NCBI RefSeq assembly: GCF_030052815.1
Contig: NC_079497.1
Location: forward strand, 20,660,258 to 20,724,257
DNA: 64,000 bases
From: Hevea brasiliensis
Taxonomy: Eukaryota > Streptophyta > Magnoliopsida > Malpighiales > Euphorbiaceae
Direction: 5' to 3'
The position numbers and the translations under genes are program-made. How positions within the stretch are numbered: position 1 is the stretch's first letter; every line of letters starts with the position of its first letter. This document shows positions 32,677 through 42,915 of this stretch, piece after piece. The notes beneath the pieces were generated by a model that made no database searches, was not told the DNA's origin, and saw only the letters and a list, made by a program, of their open reading frames with translations.

Positions 32677-34082
32677 CGCCCCTAATGCTCAAAATCTCAG
32701 GCAAATCTATTATTGACTTATCTTGCATTAGTTAAGTTGATCCCATTTAGCCAGTAAACATGCAAATAATTTTAATGTCCTCAGGCACATCCATTATTGG
32801 CCACCAAATCATTTACATATTTACAACATCTCATGCTTAACAATTATTCTTAAGAAAATCTCTTAAATTAATTGCATCATATGCAACCATTTAAAATTCT
32901 TAAAATAATTGCCCCAATGGAGGGCTCATGTTATAATTACTTTAATTATAGCATATCCAACTTAATCATTTGTTTGAAAGATTTTATGGTCGTCCTAATT
33001 ACTATTAAGGTCTCACTTTGCACATTATCCAATTAGCATGCATATATCATATACTTGCATACATTCCCATACATCTCATGCATTCATGGATAATAAATAA
33101 ATATGGTATAATCATGGACTTTTCTAAGGGATTCAATTCTGAGCCACCAAGAATTGAATCAGAGCATTCCTAGGTGCATTTCATTCATTCATATTACAAA
33201 AGTTGCTGAAGGAGTACATAATCAATACTTGATCTTGAATTCCTCCCACTGGTCCCACCAATGCTCTTGACCTCCTTGATCTTCTTGCAATCCAATTATA
33301 TAGTAATCCTTGGCGTACCAAGGCGAATTTACAAGAACTAAATAAATGAAATTACAATCCAAAATATTACAACCTTTATAATACATGCCCAAAATAAATT
33401 AAAATAAATTAATTAATTTACAACCCAAAGAAAACATAAAAGAAATTAATCCAATCACATTAGTCTTTTATAGTCCATGATCATCCATCATGCATATCAC
33501 TATTTAACAATTAAATAAAATATACATACTTAAATTAAATTGAATATCTTATATTCAACTTAAAAATCTAGATTTGAATGTGATTCAAACAAATTTAAAA
33601 ATTCAGATTTGAATCATATTCAAATAACTTTAAAAATTCAGATTTGAATCACATTCAAACAACTTTTTAAAATTCAGATTTGAATATGATTTAAATAACT
33701 TTAAAAATTCAGATTTGCATCACATTTAAACAACTTTAAAAAATTCAGATTTGAATCACATTCAAACAACTTTTAAAATTCAAATTTGAATCACATTTAA
33801 ATAATTTTTAAAATTCAGATCTGAATCAAAATTTAATTGTGTGATTAAAACAACTAATTAAGCACTTTAATTAGTCATTGGCCTAATTATGGGCCTTGGA
33901 ACAAAGCCCACAAACATACCCAAACAACTATGCACATGGTTGAATGAATCAAACCATGCGTATGGTGGTGTAGTTCATCAAACCGCCACCTTTGTTGGTC
34001 CAACCAGCAATGGATCTATCATTTCATGATCAAACCACACAATTAAATCATATAATCAACAATCTAAATGGCAAATATAGTA
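32677..34082 (-). other. C2 untranslated leader, shortened
   Basis: Reverse complement of the C1 leader type, including CAGGCACATCCATTATTGG copies and the AT-rich tandem array. About 500 bp equivalent to 2630-3137 of C1 are absent. Confidence 0.8.
33560..33840 (-). repeat. AT-rich tandem repeat in C2 leader
   Basis: About seven copies of AAATTCAGATTTGAATCACA TTCAAACAACTTTT-type units, period about 38-40 bp; counterpart of 1395-1745 with fewer copies. Confidence 0.85.
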
Positions 34083-34094
34083 GCTCTGATATCA
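34083..34094 (-). other. C2 primer-binding site
   Basis: Minus strand TGATATCAGAGC, one mismatch (G to A) from the Met-tRNA PBS of C1, two bases from the LTR. Confidence 0.88.
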
Positions 34095-34096
34095 AT

Positions 34097-36206
34097 TGAA
34101 GGAGAGGAAGCATGAAAAACATAAGTTTATATCATTGAATTCAAAAATTTTTCACCTAGGGTAACATGCATCATGCAAGATTCATTTTTATCTATTTGAT
34201 TTCAATGATAAACAGCATATTAAAACTCTTTTAATATGTTTTTGGATCTACATTTGCCATTTAATATTTTAGAATTAATAAGATTAATTATTAGAACCCT
34301 AGATTAGATCAAGAATAAGTGCACTAACCTCTTGATGCATTGTAGTTTATTTGACACCTTTGGGATGCGTGTAGGACACCAGATGTTGTCCCTCTAGCTT
34401 GTCCACACCAAGATCACCAATGGCAGCCCTTGAACAGCTTCTAAAGCCTTTTCTATGAATTAGAAAATCAAGTTTTGCCTTTTGAGAGATTACAGAAGTA
34501 AACAGGACACTAGAAATAATTTCTAGTATTTTTAATTCAAGAGATTGTTTGCTAATCTCTTTGAATTGATGAGAGAAGAAGAAGAAGAGAAGGGAATGGC
34601 AGCCAAGGGTGGCAGCACAAAGAGAATGAGCAGCTTGTGTAATTTGTTCTTACATCCTTACACTTATATAGCTAGGTCACCACTTAAAACCCTTGCCACA
34701 TGTCACCTTTTGATTGGCTCTATGTTTAATTGACCCAATCACATTGTGCCAAGTGTCAAACCTATATTTAATCTTAATTTTAATCATCTTACATGATTAA
34801 AAGATATTTGGCAAGCTTATGTATAGTGCCATGTGTCACCATCTCACGGTGCCACATGTCACCCTGTGAAATGACCAAAATACCCCTGTGTCTTAATTTT
34901 GAGTTCTCAACCCAAAATAATTATTTCTCTTCTTCTAATCAATTTATATCAAATATAAATTAATTAATTAATCTCTATTAATTAATTTCTCATTAATTAA
35001 ATTCATATTTAAACACTTTAAATATAAATTTAACTTATACTATACATCAAATAACCTAGATTTGGTTTCAAGCCATGCTAGGGACTTTGCATTCTAATTG
35101 CAAACAAAATTTATTTAATTAATCAATTAAACTCTTTAATTAATTAATTAAATCATATTTAAGTTGATGATTACTTGTGTATGTGTGTGACTTACTAGGC
35201 TCATCACTAATTGGCAATGAGACATGATATCAACTCTTAATATTATCAGAACTCTTTTTTACCATAAATAATTTCTCTAAATCATTTTATGCACCTCATA
35301 GACCATGGTTAACACCTAGCATAGCATGCCATGGCCACCCAATTAGTAATAAGGTTTACCTTAAATGAACCTATAATCATATATTACCATGCACTAGAAT
35401 CTCTCTGTTATAAAATCCCAATTCGAGCTAGAGTCATGGTTTATGTCAAACTCTATTTGCTATGAATATTATGTTCTCTTTTAATTCCAGTTCTTGATTA
35501 AAAGATTTTTCTCATCAGAAATTCTTTTCTGATCAAATCTATCTGTCCTGACCAGGAACTTGAAACATCAAGAACAATTAAATGAACATAGGATTTTATC
35601 CCTATTTACTTAGAGGAACAGATTCCATCTTGATCAACACCTATCTCCATATATAACTAATAGGAGCCAACACATGCCCATATACCCATACACAGTACAA
35701 GTATGAAAGCAGTATCAAACTCAAACCACCTATATACAAGATAACTGTGCTATCTCAGGTCTAAAGATTATATTCACTGATATGATTTATGACAATGCAT
35801 TGATAAGAGTAAAATCCATGTGCTTGTCATAAGTGTCACCGGTTCGATCTACTTATCATGTATAAGTGCCTATCATGTTTGTTATATGGCATGAGACTCA
35901 CCATTCTATCTTATTTACATCTCATATAAATAACTTGGGAACAAACATTATTACAATCTTTCTGGATAAGTCATGTCCTTATTGTGAAGTATCCTCGATT
36001 GTGAACCAATTTATGATACTTTGTGCTAGAAATACTGTCACTCATATTCTTAACAACTTAAGAATAGAATTTCTAATAAAATATCTATGGACCTTTTTTA
36101 TTACACATAAATATATTATGTAAACGGAAAAGTTAAAATGCCTTTTATTAATAAAATATGTACAAGATGCATACTAAATGATATGCTCTAGGGCATACTA
36201 CTAACA
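34097..36206 (-). repeat. C2 5' LTR
   Basis: 2110 bp, minus strand TGTTAGTAGTATGCCC ... CTCTCCTTCA, clearly homologous to 27036-29134 with scattered substitutions and small indels. Confidence 0.96.
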
Positions 36207-36211
36207 CATAT
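36207..36211. repeat. Target site duplication of C2, right (CATAT)
   Basis: Copy of 27031-27035. Confidence 0.97.
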
Positions 36212-37305
36212 ACCCATTGCTATGAGTAGCACAGTTCCCTTCATGGGTTTCAAATAGAATTCTCTTAGCTTCTTTGGCATTTACACATCTCAACAACTCA
36301 CCATTGGAGCTTCTCTTGTACAAGATTTCTCCACTAGGGAAGTATCCCATTGCTAATCTTCTGATCATTCTCCTTTCATTTCTGCTTGCCCCAGGAGGAT
36401 ATTCCCTATTTTTGATGTAAACCTGGACATCATGATACCAGGGTTTGCCATCTATTTCTTCTTCGATCATAAAACAGTACGCTGGCTCTCTTCTTGCTTT
36501 GATTTGTAATAACTGCGTTACTTGCCCTTCCTCCATCCGAGTCATCACCGCTAAAGTAGCTAAGGCATCAGCAAATTGGTTCTTATCTCGGCTCAGGTGA
36601 GTGAAAGAAATCTCTTCAAATTTCTTGATTAGTTCAAGGAGATATTTTTGATACAGGACCAATTTCGGGTCTTTAGTTTGCCATTCCCCTTTGACTTGGT
36701 AAATGATCAGAGCTGAATCCTCATACACCTCTAATTTCTTTATCTTTATTTTAATGGCCGCCTGTAAGCCACTCACACAGGCTTCATACTCTACTATGTT
36801 GTTTATGCAGCTGAACCTCAACTTAGCAGCTATTAGGAAATGTTTCCCATATGGGGGCAACAAGTAACACTCTAATCCCATTACCGGCTAAATTGACAGC
36901 TCTATCAAAATACATTTCCCATACATCATTTGTACCCTCAGCATCATCGCCCATTGTGTTAATATATTCGTTTGGGAATTCAAAATCCAGGGCTTCATAA
37001 TCATTGATTGGGTTTTCAACCAAGAGATCAGCTATCACACTCCCTTTTACTGCTTTTCTTGTCATATGGACTATGTCATATTGAGAACATATGATCTGCC
37101 ATTTTGCTAATCTCCCAGGTATGAAAGGGCTTTCAAATGCATACTTGATTGGATCCATTCTGGAGATGAGCCATGTTTTATGATTCAACATGTAATGTTT
37201 GAGTCGATTCGTTGTCCAATCCAATGCATAGCAGGTTTTTTTCCAAGAATGAGTATCTCGACTCGCAATCATTAAATTTCTTGCTCAAATAGTAAATGGC
37301 CCTTT
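36212..37305 (-). pseudogene. G1 RNase H end, second RNase H (aRH) and integrase zinc-finger start
   Basis: Minus strand. The frame at 37272-36823 has HSWKKTCYALDWTTNRLKHY (end of classical RNase H), PFIPGRLAKWQIICSQYDI, VIADLLVENP, then WEMYFDRAVNLAGNGIRVLL, the start of an archaeal-type RNase H with the first Asp (usually FDGA, here FDRA). A frameshift near 36850 leads to the frame 36881-36201: SCINNIVEYEACVSGLQAAI (catalytic Glu), LEVYEDSALIIYQVKGEW (Asp) and DKNQFADALATLA (final Asp). It then runs to GNCATHSNGYM, the first zinc-finger His of integrase, where C2 enters. Confidence 0.92.
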
Positions 37306-38377
37306 CTTTCCTCCCAATGTCATCATGTTATCCCAGAACGCAACCCATCGAGCTTTACTAAACTGCCATGTACAGAATTAATGGCCTACCCATCACCGGA
37401 GGAACCAATATTGGCGGATTTGACAAGTACTGCTTAATCCTTTTAAAAGCTTCTTGACAAGCTTGATCCCACTTGGCAGTATTATTCTTCTTAAGTAACT
37501 TGAAAATGGGTTCAGCCTTAGCGGTGAGATTAGAGATGAATATTGAAATGTAGTTTAACTTTCCCAGGAAACTACGCACATCCCTTTCCATTTTTGAGGA
37601 AGGCATCTCTTCGATGGCTCAAATTTTTTCTGGATCCACCTCTATTCTTCTCTCACTTACTATAAATCCCAGCAGCTTTCCTGTTCTTGCCCCAAACACA
37701 CATTTAGCCGAGTTCAGCTTCAGCTGATATTTTCTGAGCCTTTCAAATACTTTTCTTAATACCCATACATGGCTTTCGATCCCTCTAGATTTAATGATCA
37801 TGTCATCCACATAAACTTCTACTTCTTTGTGCATCATGTCATGGAATAATGTGACCATGGCATGTTGGTACGTAACACCTGCATTCTTTAGCCCAAAGGG
37901 CATCACCCGGTAGCAAAAGACTCTCCACTGGATGATAAAGGCAGTCTTTTCTTTATCGTCATTGTCCATCAAAATCTGATTATACCCTAAAGCTCCGTCA
38001 ATACATGAGCATCTTCCCAATCCTACTGCATTGTCTATCAGTACATCTGTATGTGGGAGAGGGAAATCATATTTCAAACTTGCCTTATTGAGATCCCTGT
38101 AGTCAACATATACCCTTACTTTGCCATCTTTCTTCATTAAAGGTACAACATTAGCTACCCATTCTGGGTATTTTACCACTTCTAGGAATCCAGCATCATA
38201 TTGCTTTTTAACTTCATCCCTGACCTTGAGCAGTGTGTCAGGGTTCATTCTTCTTAATTTTTGTTTAACTGGGACTATTTCAGGAATTAAAGGAATCTTA
38301 TGCGTGACTATCTGAGGGTCTAGTCCTGGCATATCATCATAGCCCCAAGCGAACATGTCGATGAATTCCTTTAGCAA
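37306..38377 (-). pseudogene. G1 reverse transcriptase and RNase H
   Basis: Minus strand. RT frame 38377-37619 (252 codons): EFIDMFAWGYDDMPGLDPQI, KQYDAGFLEVVKYPEWVANV, VYVDYRDLNKASLKYDFPLP, MPFGLKNAGVTYQ and VYVDDMIIKSRG (catalytic Asp pair intact), then LGFIVSERRIEVDPEKI, stop. The next frame, 37606-37358, holds the connection: VRSFLGKLNYISIFISNLTA and HHQACQEAF-like FKRIKQYLSN. A stop and a frameshift divide RT from RNase H, and RNase H around 37350-37280 is poorly preserved. The MPFGLKNAG form and YVDDMI fit the Tat lineage. Confidence 0.93.
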
Positions 38378-38623
38378 TTAAATCATGTTTTCTAATTCTT
38401 CATTATTCACGATTCTGAGTTCCCTTTTATTTTCCTCTGTCCCCAAATTTAAGGTACTTATTTCATCTCCACAGGGTACTAGAGTGGGTTCATCTGCTTT
38501 TCCTTGCTCTTTTACAGGCTCTTCTTCATGATCACTTGTGTCGATGGCAATTATGGGACTCTCAAAGTTAACATAAGGGATTTCAGAGTTGATTGGATTA
38601 TTATGGCTGGGTTGGTCAATGGT
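38378..38623 (-). pseudogene. G1 linker exon upstream of RT
   Basis: Minus strand, acidic, low-complexity: TIDQPSHNNPINSEIPYVNF, DTSDHEEEPVKEQGKADEPT then NKRELRIVNNEE and a stop shortly before LLKEFIDMFAW. It would be the first coding part after the proposed intron. No enzymatic motif. Confidence 0.7.
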
Positions 38624-38822
38624 CTTGAAGAAATGAAAATGGATTATATTAAGGATTAGATTTTAACAATGAACTTTTTTAAAAGAAAATATTAGACACA
38701 AAGTTTGGGAAAATGCGCTATTAATTTGTTAATCATTTAATCATAAGAAGAGGTTCATTTACAGAATTACACTTGACACCATGGACAAAGTAATTAAGTG
38801 TTGGTAATAAAATATACTTTAC
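38624..38822 (-). other. Probable intron between protease and RT of G1
   Basis: Minus-strand segment starting GTAAAGTATATTTT right after the coding text EDIPMLYFE and ending TTTCATTTCTTCAAG before TIDQPSHNN. 199 nt, AT-rich, with stops in all frames and a pyrimidine-rich 3' end. Ogre-type elements are known for an intron at this place. The frame on the two sides differs by one base in this copy, so either one exon-edge G was lost or the boundary is slightly different. Confidence 0.65.
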
Positions 38823-39850
38823 TCGAAATAAAGCATAGGGATATCTTCGGCTTCCCAATTGTCAAGCTCTTGTTCCTTAGTGGTTGGTGAGATCGGTATT
38901 TTGGACATGAATTCTAGGTGCAGGACATTGATGGATGACTCCGAGGGAGATTCTCCATCTTCTTCTTATAAGTTCTCAATGATTGGTTTGGTAAAAATGT
39001 TCGAGATTTTTGAAACACTTTTCCTCATTTCGAGAGATCTGTCGAACCTCTGATCCTTGAGTATATTCCTCATCCTAAATCTTCTATCAGTCAAAGCATC
39101 TTCATCATATCCCAACCCTGAGCAACCATTTCTCTGAGCGGCTGACACGGGTTTGATAATTCCTTACAGGGTGGCACCTAATCCCTTGCCTTTTTCATAG
39201 CCATTTTTCAGCATCACTTTTATAACCATGGCTGCAGCTCCCTCGTCCCCCAAGGTAGTTCCTTGCAACTCTAATGATTGAAATGAACTTTCTAGGGATC
39301 GTTCAGTTGTTTCCACATAAGGAACTGACTGTGACTTAGTAACTAGCGTAGCTTCTTCTCCTCTCACCGTGATAATTTTGTCGTTCATGACATATTTGAT
39401 CCTTTGGTGTAGAGTTGAAGGCACCGCATTTGCTGAATGAATCCAGGGCCTTCCTAATAGCATAGTGTATGCTGGTTCAATATCCATTACCTGGAATGTA
39501 ACATTGAAAATGCATGCCCCAATTTGAAGTGGCAGGTCAATATCTCCTAACACGTCTATCTTTGTACCATCAATTGCTTTTACAATCATGGAACTTTAGC
39601 ATACTCCAGATGGGTCTATTAGGAGTCTTGCCAAAGTTGCGTTGGGTAAGACATTGAGTGTCGAGCCATTGTCAATCAGAACTTTAGCAACTAAACATCC
39701 TTTACACTTAACTATCACATGCAGAGCTTCGGTGTGCTTCAAGCCAGCCGGGTCTATTTCGTCTTCTGAGAAAGTGATGAAATTGGATGCCTGAATTTGT
39801 CCAACTATCTTTTTGAATTTCCTCGGTGTGATGTCAGGGGTTACAAAGGC
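38823..39850 (-). pseudogene. G1 protease with G-patch-like motif
   Basis: Minus strand. Protease active site VLIDNGSTLNVLP (about 39690-39650), the D-N-G-S form often found in this group instead of DSG/DTG. A stop follows (39597-39599), then frame 39589-39164: VKAIDGTKIDVLGDIDLPLQ, FQVMDIEPAYTMLLGRPWIH (flap-side motif), and KNGYEKGKGLGATL, a G-patch-like motif near 39175. Downstream text GCSGLGYDEDALTDRRFR (about 39115-39060) and the acidic LDNWEAEDIPMLYFE lead to the intron. One early stop and one frame break (39150) disable it. Confidence 0.88.
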
Positions 39851-41421
39851 CTAGTCCAGAACCTTCTGTAAGGTATGGCAATGCACTTCTGAGCTCAATA
39901 TTAATGACAGTAAGGAGATTCGAGCATGTGTCTTCTTTAATTGTTCAATCACATCATACTCACTTTGCTTCATAATTTGCAATAACAGTTCATCTTCTTC
40001 TTTTATTTCACTAGATTCTCCCCTCTCTACTGCTTTCCCCACCTTTTCCCCATTCTCAAGTGATTCTCTTGCTTCTGCTTTCCTTTTACTTTTCTTTTCA
40101 TTAGTGCCATAACACCTCCCACTTCTGATAATAAATTCTACTTCTGGATCTATTAGGGGCGAGCTATTTGTTAGGGCAGGTTTTGACGTGAATTGGAGAG
40201 CAGAGTCATTGGAGGGGCCTGTGTAGGTCATTTCGAAGTGAGCATGAGGGTTGAAACATGGTTTAGGAGTGGTGATAAGTTGAGTGTAGGTATGGTTGAG
40301 GGTAGGAATAGAAGTACTGCTAGATGCACTCTGTGTATAAACTTGAAAATTATAATTCCAAAGCACAATATGGGTATTGGTAACTGGCAGCTGTGGTGGG
40401 GTACGTATGACTGTCAGGGGTGATGCTAGCGGTGTTGATGTGGTAGGAACAGCAAAAATCATTTTTGGAGCAGATCTTAAGATGTCTTCGCCATATCATC
40501 CTCCAGATTTTCTCCTTATATTCATTACAATTCTGCAACTCGTGATTGGTTGCTCCATGATGATAAGGGCATCCTAAGCCCGACAGATCATTTCCAGAGT
40601 CAAGCCCATATGGATATATGTACCCTTCCAATACTGCCATCGTGAGAATCTCATCAAAGTACGGGATTAACTGATCCACCTCTGTAATTAAGTTCTCAAT
40701 TAGGGATTCTATCACACTCACACCGTTCCTTTTTCCCATGTCATGATGGGGTAATGGGTTTGAAGTGATATTAGAAGTAGAGCCATTCCCTTCAACCTTT
40801 AACCACCCATTCCTAATCAGGGATTGTACCCTTCCTCGAAGGGCTCCACAGTTATCCGTTGAATGTCCCATAGCCCCACCATGATATTCACATTTGGCGC
40901 TAGGATCATACCACTTGGGATATGGCTGCTGGACAGGGTCTAGTGGGATGGGCACTATCTGATTGATACCCAATATGTAACGATAAATTTCACTGAGTGG
41001 GAGTGGTAACGGCAGATCAGAATTCCTTGATGGTCTTGGACTAGATTGAGGAGCAGGTGGTCTGAAAGGAGCATTTTGGTCTGATGGTCTGGGATTGTAG
41101 GTAGCTTGGGGAGGATATTGTGGGCAAGGATAATTCGGGAATGGAGGAGGAACATTTACTACCATTGAGTTTTAGGCTGGAGGGTATGAACTTTGGGCTG
41201 GAGGGTACAGGCAAAAATTATTGTGTGGCGGTAGGTGAGTCTGCTTTGAAATTGAGTGCACATCCCCTTCCTTCTTTTTCCTAAAATTGGTAGACTTTTT
41301 CATATAACTCTCCCCTACTACTTTGTGTAATCTCCCCAATCGGAGATTTGATTCAATCCTCTCCCTGTCTGAATGATACCAGAAAAGCTATTGGAAGTGT
41401 TCCCAATCATCAAATTAAAAT
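39851..41421 (-). pseudogene. G1 gag, C-terminal part
   Basis: Minus strand. Frames 41165-40350 and 40462-39851 overlap by a frameshift near 40400-40450. Visible: a Pro-rich segment (PPPFPNYPCPQYPPQA), SEIYRYILGINQIVPIPLDP, then two zinc-knuckle-like motifs of the form C-x2-H-x5-H-x4-C, namely CEYHGGAMGHSTDNC (about 40895-40850) and CPYHHGATNHELQNC (about 40570-40525). The final part is basic/acidic (EKKSKRKAEARESLENGEKV) and reaches the protease. At 41421 gag meets T1, and resumes at 55426 with the frame preserved over the ATGGG site. Confidence 0.9.
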
Positions 41422-41426
41422 ATGGG
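41422..41426. repeat. Target site duplication of T1, left (ATGGG)
   Basis: ATGGG directly before the T1 LTR end, repeated at 55421-55425. Confidence 0.95.
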
Positions 41427-42910
41427 TATGACACCCCTTACCTGTCTACAGTATAACCGAGCAAGATATGCCACACTATGTACCGAAACACCATATTTCA
41501 TCTCAATTATTTTTATCCTTCCTTAATTTATTTCTTTATGATGATGAAATGCAATTTGGGAGATTTGACTCATTTAAGTCATTTATAAAAATTATAAATC
41601 CATTTGAGGTTTCAAAAATTTTATAGAAAATCTGGCAGAGTACCGGCTAAAAATGGAGAAAACAGTTCTTTGGAAACTGTGAAAAACACTTTCAATAATC
41701 ATTTTATTCCACAACTCCCAATTATCACATCAATTTTCAATAATTTCTCATCAATTTCTCAAACTTTCTAGTCATTCAATTCACATCATATTTATACTCA
41801 AATCATAATTAAATACTAAACTTTCATTTATGAACACCATTTACAGATAATTTCATTAATATATAATCACATAAGTTTCAATATACATGACAAAATAAAA
41901 ATTTAATTACAAAATTTACAAAAATACAAAACACAAAATACAAAATGTAGCCTAGCATACTACCAATGCACTGTAGCTGAGAGGTGAAACAGGACACTAG
42001 CAGATTTGACTCTCACCCTGACTGGGGTCTACTGGGATCGCGCTCAGTATCTCTAGTATCTACGCATAGCAAAAAGAAACGCGCTAAGCAATAATGCTTA
42101 GTGGTGCCAATAATAAAATAAAAAGAACTAAAAGAGAATATATATGCAGTGTGTATATTGATGTCTCATGCAGATAAATTTTTGGTAATTATTTGTAATC
42201 TTATTTATTTGGTACTTGTTATATCAATTATTTCATTAAATTTATCAACTTTCATTTTAGGTTGCCCAAGTAGCCTATACTGGATGACTAAATTGGATAA
42301 ACGGGTAAACTGGCACTGGGTACCAAGTACCTCGGGCCGTCACACCATCGGTCACATATGTATCTCCCGGTGTGCAACAGAACAGCTAATAAGCTGTAAT
42401 AATTATTAGGCACAAGGCCAAGTATCACTATAATATCAGAATGGCTAAAAGCCATAAAATCACAGAATGACATAATGCCATTGCAGTACTGCTAACTGAA
42501 CCCTATTGGTATGCCAACCTATCTAAACTAATCTTACTAGGTGTACTAGGGCACTTTACAAAGTTATTGATTGAATTTTCATGCTTTACATGTAAGGTTA
42601 CTATTCATTTTACTATTTTAGTCAAATTATTGACTTTCCAATGCATAATAGCTACATGAGTCCTAATCACATGAATTTACCACATTTTGGTCCCCAAAAG
42701 TGTTGGCATTAATTGCCAATCCATACTCCTAACCAATGGTAAATAAATCAGAAATTTCAGTTTTGGGTGCTAGAGTTCACTGTTCCATTAGGCCATTCTA
42801 TAGTAAGAATTTGGCCAAATGTTCTTCATCAAAGTTGTTCCTTATTGTGTCTAGTTACATTTCACTTTTTGAATCACTCCATTTGGAGTTTTGTAGCCCA
42901 AGTTATGGCC

Positions 42911-42915
42911 TAAAC
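42911..42915. repeat. Target site duplication of solo LTR, left (TAAAC)
   Basis: TAAAC before TGTAACACC. The uninterrupted sister LTR has a single copy (CCTAAACACCATAACTGG at 53868). Confidence 0.95.

Larger units (their letters stand above)
27036..36206 (-). mobile_element. Ty1/copia element C2, full length, nested in G1 integrase
   Basis: 9171-bp minus-strand relative of C1 with LTRs 34097-36206 (5') and 27036-29134 (3'), Met-tRNA type PBS, PPT, and perfect CATAT duplications. Copia order is conserved. The 5' part of gag and the protease core are deleted, while integrase with part of the RT region is open for 460 codons. It inserted into the integrase zinc-finger coding part of G1, and G1 reading frame is continuous if C2 and one CATAT are removed. 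Confidence 0.97.
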
